Shown here piece by piece: positions 13,874 to 24,400 of a stretch of 64,000 nt of DNA. Position numbers and translations under genes: made by a program. The stretch covers positions 270,509 to 334,508 of the forward strand of contig CAKSUM010000001.1 of assembly GCA_934501535.1 (NCBI GenBank), read 5' to 3'. Below the pieces are notes generated by a model. The model was not told the origin of the DNA. It saw only the letters and a list, made by a program, of their open reading frames with translations, and made no database searches. The stretch comes from an uncultured Clostridia bacterium (lineage in GTDB: Bacteria; Bacillota; Clostridia; UBA1381). Numbering within the stretch: the stretch's first letter is position 1; each line of letters opens with the position of its first letter.

Positions 13874-15640
13874 ATGAACAATATAGAGAATAAAGATAAG
13901 AAAATGACAGGCGTAATTTTCGGGTACGAAAGAATTTCCGTTGATACGGAAAAGGAAGAAAACGAAAATACAAGTATTGAAAACCAGTCCAAGATCATAA
14001 ATGATTATGTTAAGGTAAAATTCCCGAACTGCACGCTCAGAGAATTTCAGGACCGGGACAGGTCGGGGTATCAATTTGAGCAGCGAGAGCAATATCAGCT
14101 GATGCGAAAGCTTCTTATGACAGGTGAATCCAAAGTACTGATTGTAAAAGACTTTTCGTGTTTTGCGAGAAGAAACAGCCTGGGCTTATACGAGCTTGAA
14201 CAGCTGCGTGATGCCGGGGTTCGGATAATATCGATTATGGACGCGGTTGATTTCCCGACGCATGATGAGTGGCTCGTTATACAATTCAGATTTTTAACCA
14301 ACGAGCTTCCCGTTACCGACACATCAAAAAAGGTTAAAAGGGTGGTTGCAAATGCGCAAAAGCACGGTGAATGGCTTTGTGCGGTGCCGTACGGCTATGT
14401 AATAACCAATTCAAAAAGGAATGAATATGAAATTGTCCCCGACGAGGCAGAAGTCATAAAGGAAATTTTCAGGCTCTATGCCGAGGGGGACGGTTACAAA
14501 AAAATAGCCAACACACTAAGTGAAAAAAATATTCCCACTCCGAGAATGAAGGAAAAGTTGCGGATTGAAGAAAAAGGCGATTTATACAAACGAAAGCTCA
14601 GCAGCAAATGGAGCATTATTACTGTTCAGAATATTTTGCGGAATGATTTTTATATAGGCACGCTGAGGCAGCATAAATACACAAGAACGAAAATTAACGG
14701 TGATGACATAAAAGTTGATGACAGTGAGCAGTTTGTTTTTGAAAAACACCACAAGCCCATAATAGATGACAAAACGTTTTTGACAGTGCAGGAGCTGCTC
14801 AAAATCAGGCAAAAAACCAATTACCGCGGGGTTAAGAAATACGAAAATCCATATACGGGCTATTTATTCTGCGGCGACTGCAAAAGCCCCATGTTTGCAA
14901 TGAGCAGAAGTGATCTGGCTCCGGCATATACCTGCGGTACCTATCACAAGCATGGCAAATCCGGCTGCACATCGCATCACACAAGAGTTGACTTTTTGGA
15001 CAAGGTGCTGTTAGACTATGTCAAAATGATTAAAATTAATTCCCGTGATATGATTGACGAATTGGAGAAATCTATTGCCGAGGAAGGCGAAAACATTTAT
15101 GATAATGACAAAGTATTAAAGCTGTTAAACACTCAGCTTGAAAACAGCAAGGAGGAGCTAAAGGCAACCAAAAAACAAAAAATCCGCGATATTGCAAAAA
15201 ATTCAGACAATATCGAGCTGATAGAGGATACGTATTTTGAGATAGAAAATGAAATTGAGATGCGTATTCTCGGAATTGAGGAGCAGATTAAAAATGCGGC
15301 GGAAAAGCGGAATGACATTGTTGAGATAAACCGAGCGGCAAGGACGGTATTCGATGTCTTTGACAAAATAATAAACAAAAACAAGCTTGATAAATTTGAA
15401 ATCGGACTGATTATTGACAGAATTGACATATTTGAAAACGGCATTATTGAAATTAAATTAAAATCGGATGTTGAAAATCTGTTAAAGTCCGGAAAGCTGC
15501 CCGGCAGGGAGACAGACGCAAATTTTAATTTTGACAGTATAGGTATCTCATTTGATACGAAATATACCCAAAAATCGCGCAGACATGCGGATAAGGCTTA
15601 TACTGTCAATGTTATCAGCAAAAGGGGGACCCGTTACTGA
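13874..15640 (+). CDS. Large serine recombinase, catalytic Arg replaced by Cys
   Basis: 588 residues, the usual size of large serine integrases (TndX/phiC31 type). Order: resolvase catalytic domain (about 12-155) with GYERISVD holding the nucleophilic serine, a recombinase domain (about 175-290, PYGYVITNSKRNEYEIVPDE), a zinc ribbon (CGDCKSPMFA through GKSGC, about 334-375) and a coiled coil. In the segment normally reading DFSRFARRN the sequence is DFSCFARRN (codon TGT at about 14158-14160), so an Arg equivalent to gamma-delta R68 appears lost; the enzyme may be inactive. The last codons lie inside a perfect 16-bp inverted repeat. It should have mobilised the neighbouring accessory genes, but element ends were not located. 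Confidence 0.9.
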   Translation: MNNIENKDKKMTGVIFGYERISVDTEKEENENTSIENQSKIINDYVKVKFPNCTLREFQDRDRSGYQFEQREQYQLMRKLLMTGESKVLIVKDFSCFARRNSLGLYELEQLRDAGVRIISIMDAVDFPTHDEWLVIQFRFLTNELPVTDTSKKVKRVVANAQKHGEWLCAVPYGYVITNSKRNEYEIVPDEAEVIKEIFRLYAEGDGYKKIANTLSEKNIPTPRMKEKLRIEEKGDLYKRKLSSKWSIITVQNILRNDFYIGTLRQHKYTRTKINGDDIKVDDSEQFVFEKHHKPIIDDKTFLTVQELLKIRQKTNYRGVKKYENPYTGYLFCGDCKSPMFAMSRSDLAPAYTCGTYHKHGKSGCTSHHTRVDFLDKVLLDYVKMIKINSRDMIDELEKSIAEEGENIYDNDKVLKLLNTQLENSKEELKATKKQKIRDIAKNSDNIELIEDTYFEIENEIEMRILGIEEQIKNAAEKRNDIVEINRAARTVFDVFDKIINKNKLDKFEIGLIIDRIDIFENGIIEIKLKSDVENLLKSGKLPGRETDANFNFDSIGISFDTKYTQKSRRHADKAYTVNVISKRGTRY

Positions 15641-15652
15641 TAACATTGACAG
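15603..15652. repeat. Perfect 16-bp inverted repeat at the recombinase 3' end
   Basis: CTGTCAATGTTATCAG (15603-15618) and CTGATAACATTGACAG (15637-15652) are exact reverse complements around an 18-base G/C-rich centre. It overlaps the last twelve codons and the stop. No T-run follows, so it is not an ordinary terminator; a recombinase binding or attachment-related site is one possibility. Confidence 0.8.
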
Positions 15653-15760
15653 ATATTGAAAAGCAGTATTGCTTTAAGCAAGCCCTATTCTCCTTTTCTC
15701 AAAAGCTGAAGAACACGGACTGACCGCAATTCACCCTTTCCCGCGATACTCCTCAGCCGA

Positions 15761-16981
15761 TTATGACGGCGATGTTTTTCGGACTGTCATTAAAACAATA
15801 AACATTATTACCGGAAAAACTGCGGAAAAACCGATTCCGAATTTCAATCCCGCCTGTTCGTAAGCAATGCCGATTTTATCCGCATACGCAGTCACCGCGC
15901 CGAATTTCAGCGAAAAATCGGAAATCACACCGCACAGCCATGCGCCCAGAGAGCAGCCTATATCGCCGAAAAATGCAAGTATACTGAACATCGCTCCTCC
16001 GCCCGAGGGAATCATTTTTGACGAACATGAATAGACTCCGGGCCACATTATGCTTACCGAAAAGCCCGTCAGCGAACACCCGAAAAGCGCGGCATACGTG
16101 TTCTGCGAAAGCGCAGCCGTGAGATAACACGCGGTACACAAAATACTGCAAAAAATCAGTGATCTGTGCAAATTTAACCTCTCTCCGAAAATTCCGAAAA
16201 GCAGCCTTCCGCAGCCCATGAACAGCGCAAACATACACGGCCCGAGCATATCGCCGGCAAATTTTGTTACACCCAATCCCTTTTGGGCAAACAGCGACGC
16301 CCATTGCGCCATGGTTATTTCCGACGCACCGGCGCAGGTCATCAAAATGCACATGGTTATGAAAAGGCGTGATTTCAGCAGAGTTTTCGGAGTTTCCTCC
16401 GATTTTTCGTCCGTTTCCGGTATGGGCGCAGTATAAAAAATCACTGTATTCAAAATCGGAATTACCGACCAGCACAGCGTCATAATCCACCACACGCCGC
16501 TGCCGCAGAGTTTTATAACAGCCGCCGAAATCAGCACAACAGCCAGCTGCCCCCAGCAGTAAAAAGAATGAAGCATGCTCATTCTCGCCGATTTGTTCTC
16601 CTCCTCGAGCGAATCCACTATCGGGCTTACCATGACTTCGAGCAGTCCGCCGCCGAATGCATAAAAAATCACAGCAATAACAAGACTTATGTTTATCTGC
16701 ATAAAATTCGGCAGCACGCCCAGAAAAATCAGTCCCGACGCCGCCGAAATCTGCGCCGCAATTCCCGCGCGCCTGTAGCCGAACCGTCTGATAATTCCTA
16801 TGGAAAACACGTCCGTGAAAAGCTGTATCATAAAATTCAAAAGCATCAGATTTGCGATAAATGTATATGATACCCCGAAATCGTCCTTGAATATTGCAAA
16901 CAAAAGCGGCGCGTAATTATTTGCAATTGCCTGCGTGGTTATCCCAAGTTCACATGCAATCAGCGTTGATTTTTTTGCCAT
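15761..16981 (-). CDS. MFS transporter
   Basis: 406 residues with about twelve hydrophobic segments, for example SLVIAVIFYAFGGGLLEVMV and SRLFITMCILMTCAGASEIT, and a cytoplasmic central loop (PETDEKSEETPKTLLKSR). The layout matches the sugar/FucP-like or multidrug branches of the major facilitator superfamily. GGAGG at 16989-16993 fixes the ATG at 16981 (MAKKSTLIACELG); the frame is open 87 bases further but without start signals. It is divergent from the TrmH-family gene. A sugar substrate would fit the window but is not shown. Confidence 0.8.
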   Translation of the reverse strand: MAKKSTLIACELGITTQAIANNYAPLLFAIFKDDFGVSYTFIANLMLLNFMIQLFTDVFSIGIIRRFGYRRAGIAAQISAASGLIFLGVLPNFMQINISLVIAVIFYAFGGGLLEVMVSPIVDSLEEENKSARMSMLHSFYCWGQLAVVLISAAVIKLCGSGVWWIMTLCWSVIPILNTVIFYTAPIPETDEKSEETPKTLLKSRLFITMCILMTCAGASEITMAQWASLFAQKGLGVTKFAGDMLGPCMFALFMGCGRLLFGIFGERLNLHRSLIFCSILCTACYLTAALSQNTYAALFGCSLTGFSVSIMWPGVYSCSSKMIPSGGGAMFSILAFFGDIGCSLGAWLCGVISDFSLKFGAVTAYADKIGIAYEQAGLKFGIGFSAVFPVIMFIVLMTVRKTSPS

Positions 16982-17072
16982 TATAATACCTCCCGGTTCC
17001 CTGCACATACCCCGCAATGCGCAGATTTTGCTTAATATCATACTATGCGTCAAAAAAATAATTGTCAAACTG

Positions 17073-17101
17073 TTGAAAACTATTTGCTTATGTGATAAAA
17101 T
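17073..17101 (+). promoter_or_regulatory. Promoter of the TrmH-family gene
   Basis: TTGAAA (17073-17078), 17 bases, TAAAAT (17096-17101), 23 bases before the ATG at 17125. Confidence 0.6.
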
Positions 17102-17124
17102 AAATAAAAAAGCAGGTTAAAAAT

Positions 17125-17874
17125 ATGATTAAAGATATAACGTCAACACAAAATCAAACGTACAAATACATAAAATCACTGAAAACAAAAAAGGCGCGCG
17201 TACAAAACGGTCAGTTTACCGTAGAAGGCAGCAAATCGGTACATGACGCAATCGCGGCAGGCAGCAGCATCGCATTTATTGCCGTTTCGGACAAGCTTTG
17301 CGATGTCCCCGATTTTGAAACGGTTTACCGCTTCCCCGACAGCATATTTGCCGGTCTGTGCGATACCGAAGCGCCTCAAGGCATTTTAGCCGTTATAAAC
17401 AAGCCGGAAAAGTCCGTTTCCGACCTCGCAAAACCGCTGTATCTGTATTGTGACCGCGTTTCCGACCCCGGCAACCTCGGCACAATTATCCGCATATGTG
17501 ACGCAGCTGACTGTGGACTGTTGCTGTCGGACGGCTGCGCCGATATTTACAGCCCGAAAACGGTTCGTTCAAGTATGGGCTCGTTTTTTCATACCGACAT
17601 CACCGAAAATGTAACTGCCGATGACATACGCGCGCTTAAACAAGAAGGATTCACATTTATTGCAAGCGCGCTGAACGGAAAAACGGAGGATTATACTTCT
17701 GTCGGCGGCAGCAAACTGATTATCGCCGTCGGCAACGAGGCAAACGGCATCAGCGACGAAATACTGACGCTTGCGGACAAGTGCGTAAAAATACCGATTT
17801 GGGGACGCGCCGAATCGCTGAACGTCGGCGTTGCATCCGCACTGCTTTTATATGAGGCAAAACGAAACATGTAA
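17125..17874 (+). CDS. TrmH/SpoU-family RNA 2'-O-methyltransferase
   Basis: 249 residues. An N-terminal substrate-binding domain (TVEGSKSVHDAI, residues ~32-43) is followed by the knotted SPOUT catalytic domain with its three motifs: DRVSDPGNLGTIIRICDA (about 110-127), IIAVGNEANGIS (about 192-203) and KIPIWGRAESLNVGVASALL (about 218-237). It uses S-adenosylmethionine to methylate ribose 2'-OH in rRNA or tRNA; the target nucleotide cannot be told from sequence. A strong terminator follows at 17945. Confidence 0.92.
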   Translation: MIKDITSTQNQTYKYIKSLKTKKARVQNGQFTVEGSKSVHDAIAAGSSIAFIAVSDKLCDVPDFETVYRFPDSIFAGLCDTEAPQGILAVINKPEKSVSDLAKPLYLYCDRVSDPGNLGTIIRICDAADCGLLLSDGCADIYSPKTVRSSMGSFFHTDITENVTADDIRALKQEGFTFIASALNGKTEDYTSVGGSKLIIAVGNEANGISDEILTLADKCVKIPIWGRAESLNVGVASALLLYEAKRNM

Positions 17875-17944
17875 ATACACACGTTAAAACCGAAATTCGT
17901 TTCAACAATATTTTCGGTCGGATTACAGTTTACAATACACATCA

Positions 17945-17990
17945 AAAAAACGCCGCAGAGCTTGACTGAACAAAGTGCTGCGGCGTTTTT
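17945..17990. terminator. Bidirectional terminator
   Basis: AAAAAACGCCGCAG (17945-17958) pairs with CTGCGGCGTTTTT (17978-17990). A and T runs on each side suit the convergent TrmH and AroD-like genes. Confidence 0.88.
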
Positions 17991-18096
17991 CAACGCATTA
18001 TTTTTTGCGGAGCTTCTCAATACAAGTATGACCGTGCTTTACAAGCTCGGGACTGACGCATACGTCCGCCGTCCTGCTCCGCCTACAGACGATTAC

Positions 18097-18891
18097 TCAT
18101 TTTTGTACGGCTGCGGTCAAATCGCCTTTTTCCGAAAGGAACAACAACTTTTTCACGGTATCAATCGTCGGCTGGCTGTTGCCCTGTTCGGTTTCATTTT
18201 CATTTACGCACAAAAACAGCGACGAATTTGCGATTATCGGTCCAAAACGGCGATGCAGATATGCTTTTTCACCTCCGCACAGAAACAGCGTGTCACACGG
18301 GACGGCATCTTTCAGCATAAACAGCGCGTCAAAATTATTCTTAAGTTCCTCATCGGTATCGGCTTTGGTAACGATTTTTGCAATATCGGCGCCGCGTTCA
18401 TATTGCAGGCGCGCAATCCGCAGAACCTCCTCCGGCGGCAAATAGGTTTGTGTATGTGATGAAATAAGCACCTCGCCGCCCTTTTTGTGAATATATTCCG
18501 CAAACTTCTTCTGCTTGCGCACAGCAGTTTCGTCCTCGGTAATTTCCATCGGTGAATGGCAGAACATATCTCCGAAAATATCAATAAGCTTCGCACCGCA
18601 TTCGAGCGCAAGAATCAGCTGCTGCGCCAGTTCCTCATCGGAAAGCGACGGATCGGCATTCCAGTTTGCGTAATTTGTGACATATGCCGGGCGGCCGTCC
18701 ATTGCCTTAAAAATATCGCTCAGGCACTCTTTTACCCTATACTCCGGCGGAAGCAGGTTCATACAAAAACCGAACGCCTCCGCGCCGTTTTTAATACCCT
18801 TTTTAATAGTATCAATGGTGCTGTCATAATCCTTCGGGCTATTTATCATGAGCGTAATTAACGGTTTGCGCAGGTTAAAAAAACAAGACAT
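18097..18891 (-). CDS. Type I 3-dehydroquinate dehydratase-like protein
   Basis: 264 residues with the class I aldolase-type TIM barrel of AroD. GEVLISSHTQ (about 147-156) supplies the catalytic histidine, and GADIAKIVTKADTDEEL (about 176-192) supplies the Schiff-base lysine (the K of AKI). RRFGPIIANSSLFLC near 230 resembles the AroD loop contacting substrate. No other aro gene is near, and several family positions differ, so it may act on another substrate. AAGGAG eight bases before ATG 18891 decides the start over GTG 18900. Confidence 0.65.
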   Translation of the reverse strand: MSCFFNLRKPLITLMINSPKDYDSTIDTIKKGIKNGAEAFGFCMNLLPPEYRVKECLSDIFKAMDGRPAYVTNYANWNADPSLSDEELAQQLILALECGAKLIDIFGDMFCHSPMEITEDETAVRKQKKFAEYIHKKGGEVLISSHTQTYLPPEEVLRIARLQYERGADIAKIVTKADTDEELKNNFDALFMLKDAVPCDTLFLCGGEKAYLHRRFGPIIANSSLFLCVNENETEQGNSQPTIDTVKKLLFLSEKGDLTAAVQK

Positions 18892-18985
18892 TTTTGTCAC
18901 TCCTTAAATATTATTATATTTTTATTCTACACCGTCGGCGGAAAATTAAAATATACAATAATATCAAAAAACGAACCCATTTTCT

Positions 18986-19042
18986 AAAAAAATGCAGGCT
19001 CAATCCGCGGTTACAAATCAACCGGCAGATATTTAGCCTGCA
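18986..19042 (-). terminator. Terminator of the araD operon
   Basis: On the minus strand TGCAGGCT (19042-19035) pairs with AGCCTGCA (19000-18993), followed by seven T. It overlaps the 3' side of the intergenic space directly after araD. Confidence 0.75.
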
Positions 19043-19046
19043 CACT

Positions 19047-19745
19047 TTATTTATTGTCCTGTCCGTAATATGCATGTATTCCGTGCTTTCGGAAATAGTG
19101 TTTATTCAGCAGCTCGTCGCTTATTTTTTTTGCCTCACTGTTTATTTTCATTGCGTGATAGTTGATGAATGCAATTTCTTCAAGCACCACGGCATTACGA
19201 ACCGCCTCTTCCGCATCCGCTCCCCATGTGAACGGTCCGTGGTTTTTGACAAGCGCCGCCGGGATTGACATGGGATCAATATTTTTAAACATCTCCGCAA
19301 CAGCGATCCCCGTTTCCTTTTCATACTCACCGTTTATTGCGTCCGCAGTCAAATCACCGGTACACGGTATTTCGCCGCAAAAATAATCCGCATGAGTAGT
19401 ACCCATAGGAATAATCGCCGCACCTGCTTGTGCAAAAGATGCCGCCCATCGGCTGTGCGTGTGAACAATACCTCCGGCTCCGTCAAAGCTGCGATACAGC
19501 TCCAGGTGTGTCGGTGTGTCGCTCGACGGCTTTTTATCACCGTCAATACGCTCGCCCGTTTTAAGGTCAACAATCACTATATCCTCTGGCGTTAATTCTT
19601 CATATTTTACACCCGACGGTTTAATTGCCGCCACGCCGTTTTCTCTGTCCGCCATTGATACGTTTCCCCACGTAAATGTAACCAGATTATACTTCGGCAG
19701 GCACATATTCGCCTCATACACTCTCCGCTTTAATTCGTCAAACAT
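19047..19745 (-). CDS. araD: L-ribulose-5-phosphate 4-epimerase
   Basis: Converts L-ribulose-5-phosphate to D-xylulose-5-phosphate, the last step of bacterial L-arabinose catabolism. 232 residues. Class II aldolase-fold landmarks are present: TWGNVSMADRENG (~25-37), KPSGVKYEELTPEDIV (~42-57), SSDTPTHLELYRSF (~74-87), the zinc-binding HTHSRWAASFAQAG (~95-108) and VKNHGPFTWG (~165-174). It lies 7 bases behind the kinase gene on the same strand, forming an araBD-like pair at the end of the large surface-glycan operon. A terminator follows at once. Confidence 0.93.
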   Translation of the reverse strand: MFDELKRRVYEANMCLPKYNLVTFTWGNVSMADRENGVAAIKPSGVKYEELTPEDIVIVDLKTGERIDGDKKPSSDTPTHLELYRSFDGAGGIVHTHSRWAASFAQAGAAIIPMGTTHADYFCGEIPCTGDLTADAINGEYEKETGIAVAEMFKNIDPMSIPAALVKNHGPFTWGADAEEAVRNAVVLEEIAFINYHAMKINSEAKKISDELLNKHYFRKHGIHAYYGQDNK

Positions 19746-19752
19746 AACGCAC

Positions 19753-21342
19753 CTATATTCTTTGATATTTCAGCTTATCAATATACCCTTCCATAAATTT
19801 ATTAAATCCGCAAACGCCGGCATCTGACGGATACAATGTTTTTTCCTTTACATTTTTAAATACATCTTCGCTTAAAAATTTGGCAAGCGTTTTGCCGGTA
19901 TCCGAATCCATATATGCGGCAAGTACAGCCACGCCCCATGCGCCGCCCTCACCTGCCGTATCCATAACCGTAACCGACGTATTCAGTCCGTCGGCAAGGT
20001 ACTGCTGTGCAACGCCGGAAACCTTGAACAGTCCGCCGTGTGCGCAGAATTTCTTTGCCGATATTTTCTCTTTTTGCAGCAGAATATCATTCCCCATTCT
20101 CAGCGCCGCAAAAACGGAATATATTTGCGTCCGGAAAAAGTCCGCAATTCCACCGCGCGATTCCGGCAAGCGCATAAACATCGGAATACCGTGCCGAACA
20201 TCTGCAATCGGCTCTGCCGCCAAAAAGTTAAATTCCGTCATTCCGCCGCAGTCTTCTCTGCCGCTTAACGAATTGCGGTATAAGGTTTCACACAGTTCGG
20301 GGATTTGCATGGGTTTTCCGATAAGCTCTGCAAATTCGCCGAAAAGTCTGACCCAAAAATCAAGCTCGGAACAGCCGTTATTGCTGTGTATCATTGCAAC
20401 CGGCAATCCGTCGGGCGTTGCAGTTATGTCAATCTGCGGATAGACATTCTTTATCGGCTTGTCCAAAACAAGCATGGAAAATATTGATGTTCCGGCAGAT
20501 ATATTGCCCGTTCCCGGCAAAATGCTGTTGGTGCAAACCATTCCCGAGGCGGCATCTCCCTCCGGCGGACACAGCGGTATTCCGGCTTCAAGGTCGCCGT
20601 CCGGGTCTATCAGCTTTGCGCCCGCTGCCGTGAGAACCGCACCCTTTTCGCCTGCGCGCAGCACCTTCGGCAGCAAATTGCTTAAATTCAGCGAATAACC
20701 TTTTTCCTCCGCCAATGCATTGAATGTATCAATCATTGTTTTATCATAATCGCAGCCCGACAGCGGAAAAATCCCCGACGCCTCACAGACACCTGTTTCA
20801 TGCCTTCCCGTCAGAAGAAAATGAACATACCCCGACAGCGTTGTTATCTTATCGATTTTCGGGATATGGTTTTCTCCGTTCAGAATTGCCTGGTACAGAT
20901 GCGCCGCGCTCCAGCGCATCGGCATATTAAAATGCAGCTTTTGCGTCAAAATCTCAGCCGCCTCGCCTGCCGTGGTATTTCTCCATGTTCTGAAACGGGT
21001 CAGCAATCTGCCGTTCCGGTCAAGCGGCAGATACCCGTGCATCATTCCCGAAACACCTATCGAATTAAATCTTTTTAACGTCACACCGTATTTTTGTTGG
21101 AAATTTTCCTTTAATAATAAGTAGCAATCGGCAAGACCGTCCGTTATTTCCGATTCGTTGTAAGACCAGTATCCGTCCTCAAATTTACTGCTCCATTCAT
21201 GGCTGCTCACCGCCAGCACCTTGAAATTTTTATCGATAATTACTCCCTTTATTCTTGTCGAACCAAATTCTATTCCGAGGAACAGATTTTCCATGTCATT
21301 ATTATTCATATTGTTTGTATGATATATTGCCGAATATATCAA
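19753..21342 (-). CDS. FGGY-family carbohydrate kinase, probable L-ribulokinase
   Basis: About 529 residues. The N-terminal FGGY domain begins NLFLGIEFGSTRIKGVIID (phosphate-1-type loop), with GVSGMMHGYLPLDRNGRLLT near 100. The C-terminal ATPase lobe holds GTGNISAGTSIFSMLVL (~275-291), the glycine-rich CAHGGLFKVSGVAQQYLADG and DTAGEGGAWGVAVLAAYM. Immediate linkage to araD points to L-ribulose phosphorylation, although the sequence group differs from classical AraB. AAAGGAGCG precedes TTG at 21342; the internal ATG at 21294 (MENLFLG) matches the family N-terminus better but has no ribosome binding site. Confidence 0.8.
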   Translation of the reverse strand: MIYSAIYHTNNMNNNDMENLFLGIEFGSTRIKGVIIDKNFKVLAVSSHEWSSKFEDGYWSYNESEITDGLADCYLLLKENFQQKYGVTLKRFNSIGVSGMMHGYLPLDRNGRLLTRFRTWRNTTAGEAAEILTQKLHFNMPMRWSAAHLYQAILNGENHIPKIDKITTLSGYVHFLLTGRHETGVCEASGIFPLSGCDYDKTMIDTFNALAEEKGYSLNLSNLLPKVLRAGEKGAVLTAAGAKLIDPDGDLEAGIPLCPPEGDAASGMVCTNSILPGTGNISAGTSIFSMLVLDKPIKNVYPQIDITATPDGLPVAMIHSNNGCSELDFWVRLFGEFAELIGKPMQIPELCETLYRNSLSGREDCGGMTEFNFLAAEPIADVRHGIPMFMRLPESRGGIADFFRTQIYSVFAALRMGNDILLQKEKISAKKFCAHGGLFKVSGVAQQYLADGLNTSVTVMDTAGEGGAWGVAVLAAYMDSDTGKTLAKFLSEDVFKNVKEKTLYPSDAGVCGFNKFMEGYIDKLKYQRI

Positions 21343-21405
21343 TACGCTCCTTTCCTTATCCGCAAAAGAACCAACCGCGAAAACTCTCCGGTTCTGCCTT
21401 TCCTG

Positions 21406-24400
21406 CTATTTTATTTTCACTCCGTTTACATAAATTTCGTATGCGTCTTCACAGGCAAAGGTGTCATGGTAAACCGAATCCCCGTCGGTATCAGCAACCT
21501 TAAAGTACGTAAGCCTGCCTTCGGAATTATACGCACAAATTATTGCTTTTCCGTTTGATACATTTGTTCTTCCTTCAACGCTGACCGCATTTCCCGTCAC
21601 TGTAACCTTCGGCGCAAAGTTTGCAGACATTGTCAGCTCCGGCGTCATATCCTCCGCGCCGTTCCAGAAAAACATCTTGATTTCATCGGAATTTTCCGTC
21701 ACACTGCTTATGTCAAGAGTTGTCTCATTGCCGCTGTATATTTTCCGGTCAAACATTTTAAAGCCGGTCAACGTACCGTCTTTGTACCCCGCCGCATACA
21801 TTTTTCCGATAACCGAATTTTGCGGATTTATCACTACCGAACCGTCCGTATATGCGATGTTGTTAAAATCACTCATCATGGCTTTATAAACCTCATTTGC
21901 CAGAACGGTATATCCGCGGTTTGTCAGATGTACCGAGTCGCTGAGCAGTTTTTTGTCCGTTATAAGCGAGCGCATATCAATGAGCTTTGCACCCAATTCA
22001 GCCGCCGTTCTCGTTATAGGCTCTCTCTGATAAAGATTAACATTGTCGGTCTGCCAATTGTCAGCCGGTGTAATCATAACATAAATCTGCGGATTTGACG
22101 AAAGATTTTTATATGATGAAACAAGCTTTTTATACTCCTCATAAAAAACCTCCGACCGCTCGCTGTCGGTCACTTCGTAAACATCATTTGCACCGAGCAT
22201 AATAATTACCGTATCCGGATTATACTCAAGACTTTCCGTATACTTTGCTTCACTTATATACTGCGGATTGCGTTCCGTGTTATAATCGGTGACGGCTCTG
22301 CCGCCTACGCCGAAGTTCTTAACCTCATACTCATATCCGAGCAGCGTCTGAAGCACTGCCGGATATTTAAAGCATGCGTCTTTTGCGCCGTGTCCCTCCG
22401 TCAGACTGTCGCCCACGCAGGCAACTTTATATTTTTTTGCGGGAATTGTCATGTCCGCGCGCTTTGAGCTGAATGTATCTTTAAGAGTTCCTTGTTCGTT
22501 TCCGTCAAACAGATACCCCTCTGCATATGCGACATTATCAGCAGGATAAACAGCTGTTGTTATCCCGTTTCCATGCAGCGTTTCTGCATTTAAAAATCCG
22601 CCGTTTTCATCATAGAATACGGTAACCAGCGTCATTTCCTCCGCACCGTATTCCTCCGCATCAAACGATACGTTTATACTGTCATTATCCTTTTCAACAT
22701 AACTCTCACTCATCTCTCCGTAGAGTTTCAGATTATAAAATCTTGTTTCCGCAAGCAGCGACCCCAATGCAACCGGATATACTGCGTTATCCGCCATTTC
22801 TCCGAGGCGGCTGTCCTTAAAGCTGTCAGACCATTTTTGCTTTGTGCCGTCTGCGTACGAAAGTGTGGTTGTCCAGCTTACGGTATTTGCGTCATAATCA
22901 AATGCGACATCGTAGTGCACCGCAGAATATGCCTTTGTAAAGTCGGCAGGATCTGCGCTTAATACTCCGCTTGACAGAACGATACTGTTGTGCGAAGTAT
23001 TTCCCAGTGCGGTATCCGTTTCGTCCGAGAACCAATTATATTTAACCGCAAAGGGCGTATTTGCATTTACGGTGCCCTCTGTCCTGCCTTCTCGGTTTGC
23101 ATTTGCCGTACCGTCACCGTTTACTCCGGTGCAGAATGTGTAAAACGAGCTTTGGTCTTTATTTACAAGCAAATTGAGGTACGGGCGTGCTCCGGCATTG
23201 TTAGGCTTTGCGTCAACCGTCACACGTGTGAGCCTTTTGATTTTTCGCGTTTCCTGCATCAGGTTTACGGTCGCCGGAGAAAAAACACTGCTCCCCGACA
23301 CATACAAACCGTTTTCCGTAAGGTCATTCATTTTCACAAAAGCATATGCGCCTTCGGGTTTCTGTGAATTAATTCTGTCCGACATAACCCAGCTGTAGCC
23401 GTCATTTTCGGCTATTTTGGGCGTATTTCCGGCAGTATATGCCTTTTCAAAGGTGAGCCTTTGCGCAAAACTTGCCGCCGGTGAGTCAAAGTAACCGTCA
23501 AAATCATCGGATATTACGGGCGTCTGCGCATATGTACCGTAAATTCTGACATTGGATATTGACATGCTGTTCGTTCCGGCTCCCAGCGCTATCGGATATT
23601 TTGCATTATCTATCATGTCGGACAGGCTGTTGTCAACAAAGGAATCCGACCATTTGTATGCCGGCTTTTCCGAGTCTCTCGGAATAACGTTTACCGTCCA
23701 GCTGACAGTGTTTGTATCTGTGTCAAATTCAACGTCCCACTGCGCTGTACTGTAATTATTGCCGAATTTTCCGTCCGATGGTCCGTACGGTCCGCATATT
23801 GTTTTATTTGTTATATTTCCGCCGGAGGACTGCGTCAGCATATTGTCGCCCGTATAAATAATATCGGTGTTGATTGAACCGCCGCTGTATGACACATTGT
23901 TCATTTTTCTCACGTACGGCGTATATGTCCTCGTGGTGTACGCATTGTTATCCGACCACCAGCTGTCGCCCTCCATGTTGAACGCATAGCACGCCTCCTG
24001 GTTTGAGTCCAGCAAAAGCGGGACATACGCTCTCTGCCGCGCAGTGTCGGGATTTATAACGTCAAACTTAATTCTTGTGATTTTTTCAAAATTTTTTCCG
24101 CCTATATCCATCACGGACATTGCGGTTTTGGAGGCATTTCCGGCATAAACATACAGCTTTCCGTCTTCTGCCCATGACTTTGAATTTGAAGCATTTGCAC
24201 CGAAATGTCTGTCCGAGGTAAACCAGCTGTGACCGTCCGATGAAATCACCGTGTTCTTTATACCGTCGGTAAAGGAAAGCTTGTTTGATGAATTATATTC
24301 CGTTGAAGCCGTAAAATCATCATAAATAAGCGGTTTCTCGGCGATTTTTCCGTATATGCGGACATTTGCATAGCCGCACGTATTGGTATGTGCGCCGAAC

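Noticed and set aside
9572..15652. Defined integrative element with both ends
   Set aside because: A serine recombinase is present, but I found no matching direct repeats at candidate borders, so no boundary is claimed.
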